Part shown: positions 9,923 to 16,488 of the stretch, in pieces
Numbering within the stretch: position 1 is the stretch's first letter
How the letters are laid out: every line of letters starts with the position of its first letter
From: Aquisalimonas sp.
Lineage (GTDB): Bacteria > Pseudomonadota > Gammaproteobacteria > Nitrococcales > Aquisalimonadaceae
Length of the DNA stretch: 16,488 nt
Assembly: GCA_007127625.1 (NCBI GenBank)
Contig: SKYZ01000489.1
Span: 1 to 16,488, forward strand
Reading direction: 5' to 3'
Position numbers and translations under genes: made by a program
Notes under the pieces: generated by a model
Database searches by the model: none
What the model was told of the DNA's origin: nothing
The model's input: the letters and a program-made list of their open reading frames with translations, nothing else

Positions 9923-11266
9923 TCACCCGGGCTCTTCACAGGACCCGAGGCGGGGTTCCCAGGAAAGGTGCAGGCCGCGCCCCGGCGGCGCCACCTGAAA
10001 GCCCTCACAAACGCAGATTCCCGGCACGGCGGCGATCTCGTCACCGGCCATCAGCAACGGCCACTGCCCGCGCTGCCAGGGCGGTACTCCCGCCTCCTGG
10101 AACAGCTTCTTCACCGGCCGCCGGGGTCTGCCCGCCGGCCGGCACCGTTCGCCGCCGCTACGGAAGGCGACGGTAACCTGCCCCCGCGGCAGGCGCGCCG
10201 TGTCCATGCCGCCAGTGCCCGGCGTGCAGCGGAGCCAGCCTCCGGCCAGGTGAAGATCGTGATCCAGTGACCAGGCAACCCCGACGTCGCGGCCGTGACC
10301 CTCCGCCGACGCCCGCCGCGCCATCTGCGACTCGGCATGGAGAAGCTCGCGGTAGCGTCGCACTCGCCCACCGGGCCAGGTGAACTCGGGCTGACGATCG
10401 TAGCCGGCCAGCAACAGCATCCGCCGACCGGCTTCCAGCTGCCGCGCCTCCGGGGCCGGCAGGCCGGCCCGGCGCAGCCAATGGCGCAACACGATTCTCT
10501 GGGCCCCCGGGCTCAGGGACAACAGCGGGGGCCAGTGCAAGGGTCCGTGCGGATCGCGGGGCAGCATCGGCGCAGCATAGTCCGCCGTTACCTGGTGTTC
10601 CTGGCGCAGCAGCTCCCCGGCACGCGCCATGGTGGCGTCGGCTCCCGGCCAACGCTCCCGCAGCAGCGGCAGGATCCGGTGGCGCAGAAAGTTGCGGTCC
10701 GCCCCCGGCTCCGCATTGCCGGGATCCTCGATGCTCTTCAGGCCCCGGGCAGTCGCGTACCCCTGCAGGGACGCACGGGGAAGATCCAGTAGTGGCCGCC
10801 CGACCCGCCCGTTGCCGAGCGCGCGCACCGGCGGAATGCCGGCCAGACCGTCCACCCCGCTGCCACGCAACAGGCGCAACAGGACCGTCTCGGCCTGATC
10901 GTCCCGGTGGTGGGCCGTCAGCAGCATCTCCTCCGGCCGCAGCAGGCCGGCAAACAGCGTATAGCGTTGCGCCCGAGCCCAGGTTTCCCCGGCCCCGGCA
11001 AAGGGACGCGCCGCCGTATGAACGGCGAGCGGGACGGCGAGGGAGCGGCAGACGGTCTCGCAGTGTGCCGCCCAGGATTCGGCCTGCGGCTGCAGACGGT
11101 GATTCACGTGGACCGCCCGCAGACTACCTGGCAACTCCTCGCGCAGCGACGCCAGGGCGTGCAGCAACACGTGCGAATCAGGCCCGCCGCTGAAGGCGAC
11201 ACAATGGCCGGAGGCAGGCCCCAGGTCCAGCACCCGGCGCAGGATGTCCTCCGCCGACACGGTCAT
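9923..11266 (-). CDS. tilS: tRNA(Ile)-lysidine synthase TilS
   Basis: Attaches lysine to C34 of the CAU-anticodon tRNA(Ile), with ATP, changing codon reading from AUG to AUA and charging identity from Met to Ile; essential in nearly all bacteria. The 447 residues have the N-type ATP-PPase PP-loop SGGPDS at 26-31, VHVNHRL, AHHRDDQAETVLLRLLRGSGVDGLAGI (about 118-144), LLDLPRASLQGYA and the tRNA-binding EDPGNAEPGADRNFLRHRILPLL. The middle domain follows. The C-terminal TilS domain includes FRSGGERCRPAGRPRRPVKKLFQEAGVPPWQRGQWPLL, which is the conserved end. The gene starts 23 bp after the accA stop behind a G-rich stretch and ends just before a strong hairpin. accA-tilS adjacency matches Pseudomonas. 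Confidence 0.96.
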   Translation of the reverse strand: MTVSAEDILRRVLDLGPASGHCVAFSGGPDSHVLLHALASLREELPGSLRAVHVNHRLQPQAESWAAHCETVCRSLAVPLAVHTAARPFAGAGETWARAQRYTLFAGLLRPEEMLLTAHHRDDQAETVLLRLLRGSGVDGLAGIPPVRALGNGRVGRPLLDLPRASLQGYATARGLKSIEDPGNAEPGADRNFLRHRILPLLRERWPGADATMARAGELLRQEHQVTADYAAPMLPRDPHGPLHWPPLLSLSPGAQRIVLRHWLRRAGLPAPEARQLEAGRRMLLLAGYDRQPEFTWPGGRVRRYRELLHAESQMARRASAEGHGRDVGVAWSLDHDLHLAGGWLRCTPGTGGMDTARLPRGQVTVAFRSGGERCRPAGRPRRPVKKLFQEAGVPPWQRGQWPLLMAGDEIAAVPGICVCEGFQVAPPGRGLHLSWEPRLGSCEEPG

Positions 11267-11289
11267 GGGCCGCCCCCCGTTGCTTGAGG

Positions 11290-12249
11290 TCAGGAGGTGC
11301 GGAAGTTGCCGTACCCCTGAACCTTGTGCAGACGCTCATCCAGCAGCGTCTCGAAATCCTTGCCTTCCAGGAAGTCGAGCTTCTCCAGCAGAACGCCCTT
11401 GAGTTCCTCGGCCATGGCGTCGACATTGCGGTGAGCGCCACCCAGGGGTTCCGGCACCACCTGGTCGATCAGGCCCAGTTCATGGAGCCGCGGCGCGGTA
11501 ATGCCCATGGCCTCGGCGGCATCCTGGGCGCGCTCGGCACTCTTCCAGAGAATGGAGGCACAGCCCTCCGGCGAGATCACGGAATAGGTGCTGTAACCGA
11601 GCATCAGCACCTGGTCGCCGACACCGATGCCCAGCGCACCACCGGAGCCACCCTCGCCCACCACGGTGGCAACAATGGGCGTACGCAGCCGCGCCATGGC
11701 CATGAGGTTGCGGGCGATGGCCTCACTCTGGCCGCGTTCCTCGGCACCGACGCCGGGGTAGGCACCGGGCGTGTCGATAAAGGTGAGCAGCGGCAGATCG
11801 AACCGCTCGGCCATTTCCATGAGCCGCAGCGCCTTGCGGTACCCTTCCGGCCGCGGCATGCCGAAATTGCGCTTCACCTTGTCCCGGGTGTCACGCCCCT
11901 TCTCGTGGCCGATCACCATCACCGGGCGCCCGTCCAGGCGCCCGACGCCGCCCATGATTGCCGGATCATCGGCGAATCCCCGGTCACCGTGGAGTTCCTC
12001 GAACTCGGTGAACAGGCGCTCGATGTAGTCCGCCGTATGGGGGCGCTGCGGATGCCGCGCCAGCTGCGCCACCTGCCAGGAGGTGAGGTTGCTGAATATC
12101 TGTTCGGTAAGGGTGACGCTCTTCTCCTGCAGGCGCCGGATTTCCTCGCTGATATTGAGGTCGTTGTCGTCGCCCACATAGCGGAGCTCGTCGATCTTTG
12201 CCTCGAGCTCGGCAATGGGGCGTTCGAAATCGAGAAAATTCAGGTTCAT
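11290..12249 (-). CDS. accA: Acetyl-CoA carboxylase carboxyltransferase subunit alpha
   Basis: With AccD it forms the carboxyltransferase that moves CO2 from biotin-AccB to acetyl-CoA, giving malonyl-CoA, the first committed step of fatty acid synthesis. It has 319 residues, exactly the E. coli length. Segments seen: [113 protein letters not shown], the oxyanion-hole glycine stretch [16 protein letters not shown], and [31 protein letters not shown] ribosome binding site ends 4 bases before the ATG. It lies 87 bp after dnaE and has its own promoter-like sequence in that gap; tilS follows at 23 bp. Confidence 0.98.
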   Translation of the reverse strand: MNLNFLDFERPIAELEAKIDELRYVGDDNDLNISEEIRRLQEKSVTLTEQIFSNLTSWQVAQLARHPQRPHTADYIERLFTEFEELHGDRGFADDPAIMGGVGRLDGRPVMVIGHEKGRDTRDKVKRNFGMPRPEGYRKALRLMEMAERFDLPLLTFIDTPGAYPGVGAEERGQSEAIARNLMAMARLRTPIVATVVGEGGSGGALGIGVGDQVLMLGYSTYSVISPEGCASILWKSAERAQDAAEAMGITAPRLHELGLIDQVVPEPLGGAHRNVDAMAEELKGVLLEKLDFLEGKDFETLLDERLHKVQGYGNFRTS

Positions 12250-12278
12250 CGGTTCCCTTCCGGGTTGATGGAGCGCAT

Positions 12279-12307
12279 ACCCTAGCCAGTGCCGGTGCCA
12301 GTGGCAA
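12279..12307 (-). promoter_or_regulatory. Putative sigma70 promoter for accA-tilS
   Basis: On the minus strand TTGCCA (12307-12302), five of six matches to the -35 consensus, is separated by exactly 17 bp from TAGGGT (12284-12279), a three-of-six -10 element. Transcription would start near 12272, about 23 bases before the accA ATG. It lies in the 87-bp dnaE-accA gap. It would let accA-tilS be expressed independently of dnaE. Confidence 0.55.
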
Positions 12308-12336
12308 CCGTGCGCGCCCGTACGGCACGGATCACG

Positions 12337-15300
12337 TCAGTACTCCACCCGCACGGCGCCGTTGCCTCCGGAAAGCCCGTCCAGCCGCTTGATCAGTTCA
12401 TCCGTGGGCCGCACGCGCCAGTCATCCCCGAAGCGTAGCATCGCCCGGGCATCGGGACGGCAGTACTCGAGCCACACCGGGCACTGCCCTTCCCGGAAGG
12501 GCGCCAGTGCCTCCTGCAGGTGGTCGAGGGCACCGTTGCCGAGCTGACCGCTGTCCATGCGCAGCACCAGGCGACGGGCGTAGACATCGCGGATATCACC
12601 GATCTCGTAGACCTTGTCCGCGTTGATCCGCCAGGCATCGCTGAAATCGTCGTAGCCCAGCCCCCCCTCCACCACCAGCAGCTTGTCCTTGCCCAGCAGG
12701 GAGCCGTACTTGCTGTACGCCTCGGTGAACAGGTTCACCTCGATGCGTCCGGTGCGATCATCCAGCACCAGGAAGCCCATCTTGTTGCCGCTCTGGGTGT
12801 TGCGCACCCGCAGGGACATGACCAGGCCTGCGGTGACCACGCTCTTTTCGCGACGCCCGCCGTTGCCGCCGTCACCGCCGCTGGCCAGATCGCTGATGCG
12901 CCCGGTGACGATCTTCTCCAGTTCATGCTCGTAGCGGGCGATGGGGTGACCGGTGAGGAACAGCCCCAGGGTTTCCTTCTCCCCGGCCAGGCGCTCTTCC
13001 TCGTCCCACTCGGGCCACTCCGGCAACGCCTCACTGGCCTCCTCCTCCGCCGGCGCCGCCAGCGCCAGGCCGAACATGTCGGTCTGCCCAGCCTCGGCGT
13101 TGCGCACGCTCTGTTCCGCCGCCTTCAGGGCCGGCGGGATGCGCGCGACCAGGGTTGCCCGGTTGGGGCCGATGCTGTCCAGGCAACCCGCCCGCACCAA
13201 CGCCTCCAGCACGCGGCGGTTGACCCGTCGCAGGTCCACCCGGCGACAGAGATCGAACAGGTCGGCGTAGGGCCCGTTGGTCTCGCGCTCCTGCACCAGT
13301 GCCTCGATGGCGGACTGGCCCACGCCCTTGATAGCACCGATGCCGTAGACCACAGTGCGCTCGTCGGCGGCGCGGAACTGGTAGTCCGAGCGGTTGATGT
13401 CCGGTGGCAGCACCGTCAGTCCCATGGCCCGGCACTCATCGATCAGGGTCACCACCTTGTCGGTGTGGTCCATGTCCGAGGACAGCACCGCGGCCATGAA
13501 CGGCGCCGGGTAATGGGCCTTGAGCCAGGCGGTCTGGTAGGAGAGCAGCGCGTAGGCCGCCGAGTGGGACTTGTTGAAACCGTAGCCGGCAAACTTCTCC
13601 ATGAGGTCGAAGATGCCTTCGGCGTGGGCCTCGCTGAGCCCGTTCTCCGTGGCCCCCTTGAGGAAGATCTCCCGCTGCTTGGCCATCTCCTCGGGCTTTT
13701 TCTTGCCCATGGCCCGGCGCAGCAGGTCGGCGCCGCCGAGGCTGTACCCGGCCAGCACCTGGGCGATTCGCTGCACCTGTTCCTGGTAGAGGATGACGCC
13801 GTAGGTGGGTTTGAGCACCTCTTCCAGATCCGGGTGCTGGAGTTCCGGCGTGGGGTACGCCACCTGGGAGTGGCCGTGCTTGCGGCTGATGAAATCATCC
13901 ACCATGCCCGACTGCAGCGGGCCCGGCCGGAACAGCGCCACCAGCGCGATGATGTCCTCGAAGGAATCCGGCTGCAGGCGCTTGATCAGGTCCTTCATGC
14001 CCCGGGATTCCAGCTGGAACACGGCGGTGGTGGCGCAGCGCTTGAGCAGATCGAAGGTGGCGCGGTCCTCCAGGGGCACGGTGGCAATGTCCAGGTCCGC
14101 CTCGCCCCGTTCCTGGCGAATGGCATTCACCGCCTTAACGGTCCAGTCAATGATGGTCAGGGTGCGCAGACCCAGGAAGTCGAACTTCACCAGGCCCACC
14201 GCCTCCACGTCGTCCTTGTCGTAATGCGTGGCCAGGCCCTGGCCGTTGGGCTCGCAGTACAGCGGCGTGAAGTCGGTGAGCGGCGTGGGGGCGATCACCA
14301 CACCGCCGGCGTGCTTGCCGACGTTCCGGGCCACGCCCTCGAGCTTCATGCCCAGGTTCACCAGCGCCGCAACTTCCTCGTCCTCCTCGTAGCGGGTCTT
14401 GAAGTCCGGCTCCTGTTCCAGGGCCCTGTCCAGGGTCATGCCTGGCTCGAAGGGGATCATCTTGGCGATGCGATCCACGAAGCCGTAGCCGTGCCCAAGC
14501 ACACGGCCCACGTCCCGCACCACGGCGCGGGCCGCCATGGTGCCGTGGGTGGCAATCTGGGAGACCTTCTCGCGGCCGTACTTGTCGGCCACATAGTCGA
14601 TGACCTGGTCCCGTTTCTCCATGCAGAAGTCCACGTCGAAATCCGGCATGGACACGCGTTCCGGGTTGAGAAACCGCTCGAAGAGAAGATCGTAACGCAG
14701 CGGATCCAGGTCGGTTATCTCCAGCGCGTAAGCCACCAGCGAGCCCGCACCGGAACCGCGACCGGGGCCCACGGGAATGTCCTGCGCCTTGGCCCAGCGG
14801 ATGAAGTCGGCGACGATCAGGAAGTAGCCCGGAAAGCCCATCTGGTTGATGACTCCCAGCTCCCGCTCCAGGCGTTCCTCGTACTCGCGCCGGCGCTCGG
14901 CGGCATCCGGGGCGTTCGGATCGATAAGCCGCGGCAGCCGCTGTTCCAGCCCCCTGCGGGACTCCTGGGCCAGGTACTCGTCCACGGTGAGGCCTTCCGG
15001 AATGGGGAAATCCGGCAGGTAGTCCTTGTCCAGGGTGAGTTCAAGATTGCAGCGCCGGGCGATTTCCACGGTGTTCGCCACCGCCTCGGGCACGTCCCGG
15101 AAGAGTTCAATCATCTCTTCCGGGGTCCGCAGGTACTGCTCCGGGGTGAAGTCCCGGGGGCGCCGGCTGTCTTCCAGGGTCCGGCCTTCGTGAATACAGA
15201 CCCGCGCCTCGTGGGCGTCGAAATCGCCCACGTTGATGAATCGCACGGCGTTGGTGGCCACCACCGGTGCGTCCGCGTCCGCAGCCAGGGCCACCGCGGC

Positions 15301-15846
15301 GTGGAGGTGCTCCTCGTCACCGGGCCGGCCGCACCGCTGAAGTTCCAGGTAATAGTCGTCGCCGAAGAGCTGCTGCCAGAAGTCCAGCCTGCGTCGCGCC
15401 AGGGCCATGTCACCGGCAACAAGCGCCCGGCCCACGTCGCCGTCACGCCCACCGGAGAGGACGATCAGGCCGTCGTTATCCTCCTCAATCCACTGGCGGC
15501 GCACCACCGGTCGATCGACGTGCTGCCCCTCCAGGTAGCTGCGGCTGATCAACCGGGTGAGACAGGTGTAGCCGGTGCCATTGCGGCACAGCACCGCCAG
15601 GCGCGAGCGCCCCTCCGGCGCATCCGGGTCCTCCAGCCACAGATCGGCGCCGACGATCGGCTTCACGCCGGCATCCAGCGCGGCCTTGTAGAACTTGACC
15701 ATGCCGAACAGGTTGCCCTGATCGGTAATGGCCACCGCCGGCATGCCGGTGTCCGCCGCAGTCTTCACCAGCGGCTTGATGCGGACGATGCCGTCAACCA
15801 GCGAAAACTCGGTATGGATGTTCAGGTGGACGAACTGCTGCGTCAT
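12337..15846 (-). CDS. dnaE: DNA polymerase III subunit alpha
   Basis: The catalytic subunit of the replicative polymerase. It has 1169 residues (E. coli 1160). The N-terminal PHP domain (about 1-280) opens with FVHLNIHTEFSLVDGIVRI and AITDQGNLFGMVKFY. The polymerase core carries GPGRGSGAGSLVAYAL (about 360-375), the catalytic aspartates in SMPDFDVDFCMEKRD (about 404 and 406) and the third in KFDFLGL (about 556), plus GKHAGGVVIAP and FNKSHSAAYALLSYQTAWLKAHYP. After the helix-hairpin-helix region comes QTDMF, matching the internal beta-clamp-binding motif (E. coli QADMF). An OB-fold (VVTAGLVMSLRVRNTQSGNKMGFLVLDDRTGRIEVNLF) and a C-terminal domain follow. An AGGGAT site lies 9 bases before the ATG. 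It is divergent from an lpxA-type gene, whereas lpxB-rnhB normally precede dnaE on the same strand. Confidence 0.98.
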   Translation of the reverse strand: MTQQFVHLNIHTEFSLVDGIVRIKPLVKTAADTGMPAVAITDQGNLFGMVKFYKAALDAGVKPIVGADLWLEDPDAPEGRSRLAVLCRNGTGYTCLTRLISRSYLEGQHVDRPVVRRQWIEEDNDGLIVLSGGRDGDVGRALVAGDMALARRRLDFWQQLFGDDYYLELQRCGRPGDEEHLHAAVALAADADAPVVATNAVRFINVGDFDAHEARVCIHEGRTLEDSRRPRDFTPEQYLRTPEEMIELFRDVPEAVANTVEIARRCNLELTLDKDYLPDFPIPEGLTVDEYLAQESRRGLEQRLPRLIDPNAPDAAERRREYEERLERELGVINQMGFPGYFLIVADFIRWAKAQDIPVGPGRGSGAGSLVAYALEITDLDPLRYDLLFERFLNPERVSMPDFDVDFCMEKRDQVIDYVADKYGREKVSQIATHGTMAARAVVRDVGRVLGHGYGFVDRIAKMIPFEPGMTLDRALEQEPDFKTRYEEDEEVAALVNLGMKLEGVARNVGKHAGGVVIAPTPLTDFTPLYCEPNGQGLATHYDKDDVEAVGLVKFDFLGLRTLTIIDWTVKAVNAIRQERGEADLDIATVPLEDRATFDLLKRCATTAVFQLESRGMKDLIKRLQPDSFEDIIALVALFRPGPLQSGMVDDFISRKHGHSQVAYPTPELQHPDLEEVLKPTYGVILYQEQVQRIAQVLAGYSLGGADLLRRAMGKKKPEEMAKQREIFLKGATENGLSEAHAEGIFDLMEKFAGYGFNKSHSAAYALLSYQTAWLKAHYPAPFMAAVLSSDMDHTDKVVTLIDECRAMGLTVLPPDINRSDYQFRAADERTVVYGIGAIKGVGQSAIEALVQERETNGPYADLFDLCRRVDLRRVNRRVLEALVRAGCLDSIGPNRATLVARIPPALKAAEQSVRNAEAGQTDMFGLALAAPAEEEASEALPEWPEWDEEERLAGEKETLGLFLTGHPIARYEHELEKIVTGRISDLASGGDGGNGGRREKSVVTAGLVMSLRVRNTQSGNKMGFLVLDDRTGRIEVNLFTEAYSKYGSLLGKDKLLVVEGGLGYDDFSDAWRINADKVYEIGDIRDVYARRLVLRMDSGQLGNGALDHLQEALAPFREGQCPVWLEYCRPDARAMLRFGDDWRVRPTDELIKRLDGLSGGNGAVRVEY

Positions 15847-15878
15847 GCTGTGGCAATCCCTGTGCGGCGAAGGCGGTT

Positions 15879-15907
15879 ATTATGGATGAGCGGATCGGGA
15901 TCGAAAA
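15879..15907 (-). promoter_or_regulatory. Possible dnaE promoter
   Basis: CATAAT on the minus strand (15884-15879) matches five of six -10 positions; at a 17-bp spacing the -35 position reads TTTTCG, a poor match. Transcription would start near 15872, about 26 bases before the dnaE ATG. The -35 position overlaps the left arm of the GGGATCG inverted repeat. Confidence 0.4.
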
Positions 15908-15960
15908 TGCCGGACTCCACAATCGGCCGCCGATCCCTCACACTACGCGGCGTCGGTGAA

Positions 15961-15995
15961 GTTCAAGGAAACACTGAACACTTCGCACCCGTTCA
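15961..15995. repeat. GTTCA/TGAAC half-site cluster upstream of the lpxA-type gene
   Basis: GTTCA at 15961-15965 and TGAAC at 15975-15979 form a 5-bp inverted repeat with a 9-base spacer, extended imperfectly by GAA and TTC. A further GTTCA lies at 15991-15995, 30 bp from the first. The last copy is 18 bases before the ATG at 16014. It could be an operator, but short repeats like this also arise by chance. Confidence 0.35.
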
Positions 15996-16013
15996 ACGTC
16001 CGGATAGCCCTGT

Positions 16014-16488
16014 ATGATTCACAGCACTGCTGTCGTCGACGACGACGCCCATATCGGCAACGACGTGGAAATCGGCCCCTACGCCTGCATCGGCGCCGGG
16101 GTCAGTCTGGGTGACGGCTGCCGCGTGGGTGCCCATGCCGTCATCGAGGGGCCCACGGCAATCGGCCCGGGGAACGACATCGGCCCCCACGCCATCCTCG
16201 GCCGGCCGCCCCAGGACCTCGGCTACCGCGGAGAACCCACACGCCTGGAAATGGGCGCCGGCAACGTCGTTCGCGAATTCGTCACCATCCACCGCGGCAC
16301 CCCCAAGGACCGCGCGCTTACCACCGTGGGCGACCACAACATGTTCATGGCTTACTCTCACGTTGGTCACGACTGCATTGTCGGCAACCATGTGATCCTG
16401 GCCAACGGCGCCACCCTGGCCGGCCACGTCACCGTCGAGGATCGCGTCAACATCGCAGGCCTGTGTGCCATCCACCAGTTCGCGCGCA
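16014..16488 (+). CDS. lpxA: LpxA-type UDP-N-acetylglucosamine acyltransferase (partial, 3' end outside window)
   Basis: The first 158 residues of a left-handed beta-helix acyltransferase; LpxA transfers an R-3-hydroxyacyl chain from ACP to UDP-GlcNAc, the first step of lipid A synthesis, in the cytosol. Hexapeptide repeats fill the N-terminus (IGNDVEIGPYACIGAGVSLGDGCRVG). LpxA-specific segments follow: QDLGYRGEPTRLEMG, REFVTIHRGT, MAYSHVGHDCIVGNHVILANGATLAGHVTVED and AIHQFAR. The catalytic His (E. coli His125) aligns with His119; His116, His138 and His154 also match conserved E. coli histidines 122, 144 and 160. An in-frame TAG at 16005 limits the start to the ATG at 16014, with a weak GGA upstream. 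Compared with E. coli the segment DRVNIAGLCAIHQF differs from the canonical FAIIGGMTAVHQF. No fabZ precedes it, and it points away from dnaE, so it may be a paralogue of the main lpxA. Confidence 0.88.
   Translation, partial: MIHSTAVVDDDAHIGNDVEIGPYACIGAGVSLGDGCRVGAHAVIEGPTAIGPGNDIGPHAILGRPPQDLGYRGEPTRLEMGAGNVVREFVTIHRGTPKDRALTTVGDHNMFMAYSHVGHDCIVGNHVILANGATLAGHVTVEDRVNIAGLCAIHQFAR

Larger units (their letters stand above)
15847..16013. other. Divergent control region between dnaE and the lpxA-type gene
   Basis: A 167-bp gap that must contain the promoters of both flanking genes. It holds a dnaE -10-like box, a 7-bp inverted repeat (GGGATCG at 15897-15903 and CGATCCC at 15931-15937) and a cluster of GTTCA/TGAAC half-sites at 15961-15995. 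No clear promoter can be assigned for the plus-strand gene. Confidence 0.6.

Noticed and set aside
12250..12336. A possible terminator after dnaE
   Set aside because: Short GC arms (CCGTG/CACGG on the minus strand) are present but with a long spacer and no T-run; the same gap is better explained by the accA promoter.
12520..16017. A 1165-codon open frame on the plus strand, antisense to nearly all of dnaE
   Set aside because: dnaE on the minus strand has complete polymerase homology. The antisense protein is His/Gly/Val-rich with no recognisable domain, as expected when stop codons are rare opposite GC-rich codons.

Overview
The window is a compact, GC-rich stretch of bacterial core genome carrying housekeeping genes from a gammaproteobacterium. 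LPS genes (kdsA, an lpxA-type gene), an NlpD lipoprotein and the order nlpD / pcm-surE / truD-ispF-ispD-ftsB-eno-kdsA-pyrG-tilS-accA-dnaE all point that way. This is the syntenic block known from Pseudomonas and, in pieces, from Enterobacteria. High GC and fairly acidic proteins would suit an Ectothiorhodospiraceae/Chromatiales-like lineage, but that is inference. There is no rRNA, tRNA, CRISPR array, insertion sequence or other mobile element that I can see.

Layout. Nearly everything is on the minus strand, so transcription runs from high to low coordinates. From right to left the genes are: dnaE (15846-12337), accA (12249-11290), tilS (11266-9923), a hairpin terminator (about 9847-9898), pyrG (9688-8060), kdsA (8043-7201), eno (7142-5853), ftsB (5775-5503), ispD (5506-4778), ispF (4777-4295), truD (4302-3247), then surE (2592-1840), pcm (1843-1175), a YqaA/DedA-type membrane protein (1178-597) and the start of nlpD (553 to the left edge). 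Two genes are on the plus strand: an Smr-domain nuclease-like gene (2738-3271), placed between surE and truD, and a partial lpxA-type gene (16014 to the right edge), divergent from dnaE.

Likely transcription units: dnaE alone or with accA-tilS; accA-tilS from its own sigma70-like promoter and ending at the hairpin; pyrG-kdsA-eno-ftsB-ispD-ispF-truD; surE-pcm-yqaA-nlpD from a sigma70-like promoter facing away from the Smr gene. Many junctions overlap by 4-8 bp or abut directly (ftsB/ispD, ispD/ispF, ispF/truD, surE/pcm, pcm/yqaA), which suggests translational coupling.

Together the genes cover replication (DnaE), the first committed step of fatty acid synthesis (AccA), CTP supply (PyrG), glycolysis (Eno), MEP isoprenoid synthesis (IspD, IspF), LPS precursor synthesis (KdsA, LpxA type), RNA modification (TilS, TruD), division (FtsB, NlpD) and stationary-phase or damage functions (SurE, Pcm). 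I found no convincing new system. The points most worth a second look are the stand-alone, inverted lpxA-type gene next to dnaE with lpxB and rnhB missing between them, a KdsA with the complete metal-ligand set of the metallo class, and a 9-base G run in the nlpD linker. No gene-free stretch exceeds about 240 bases.
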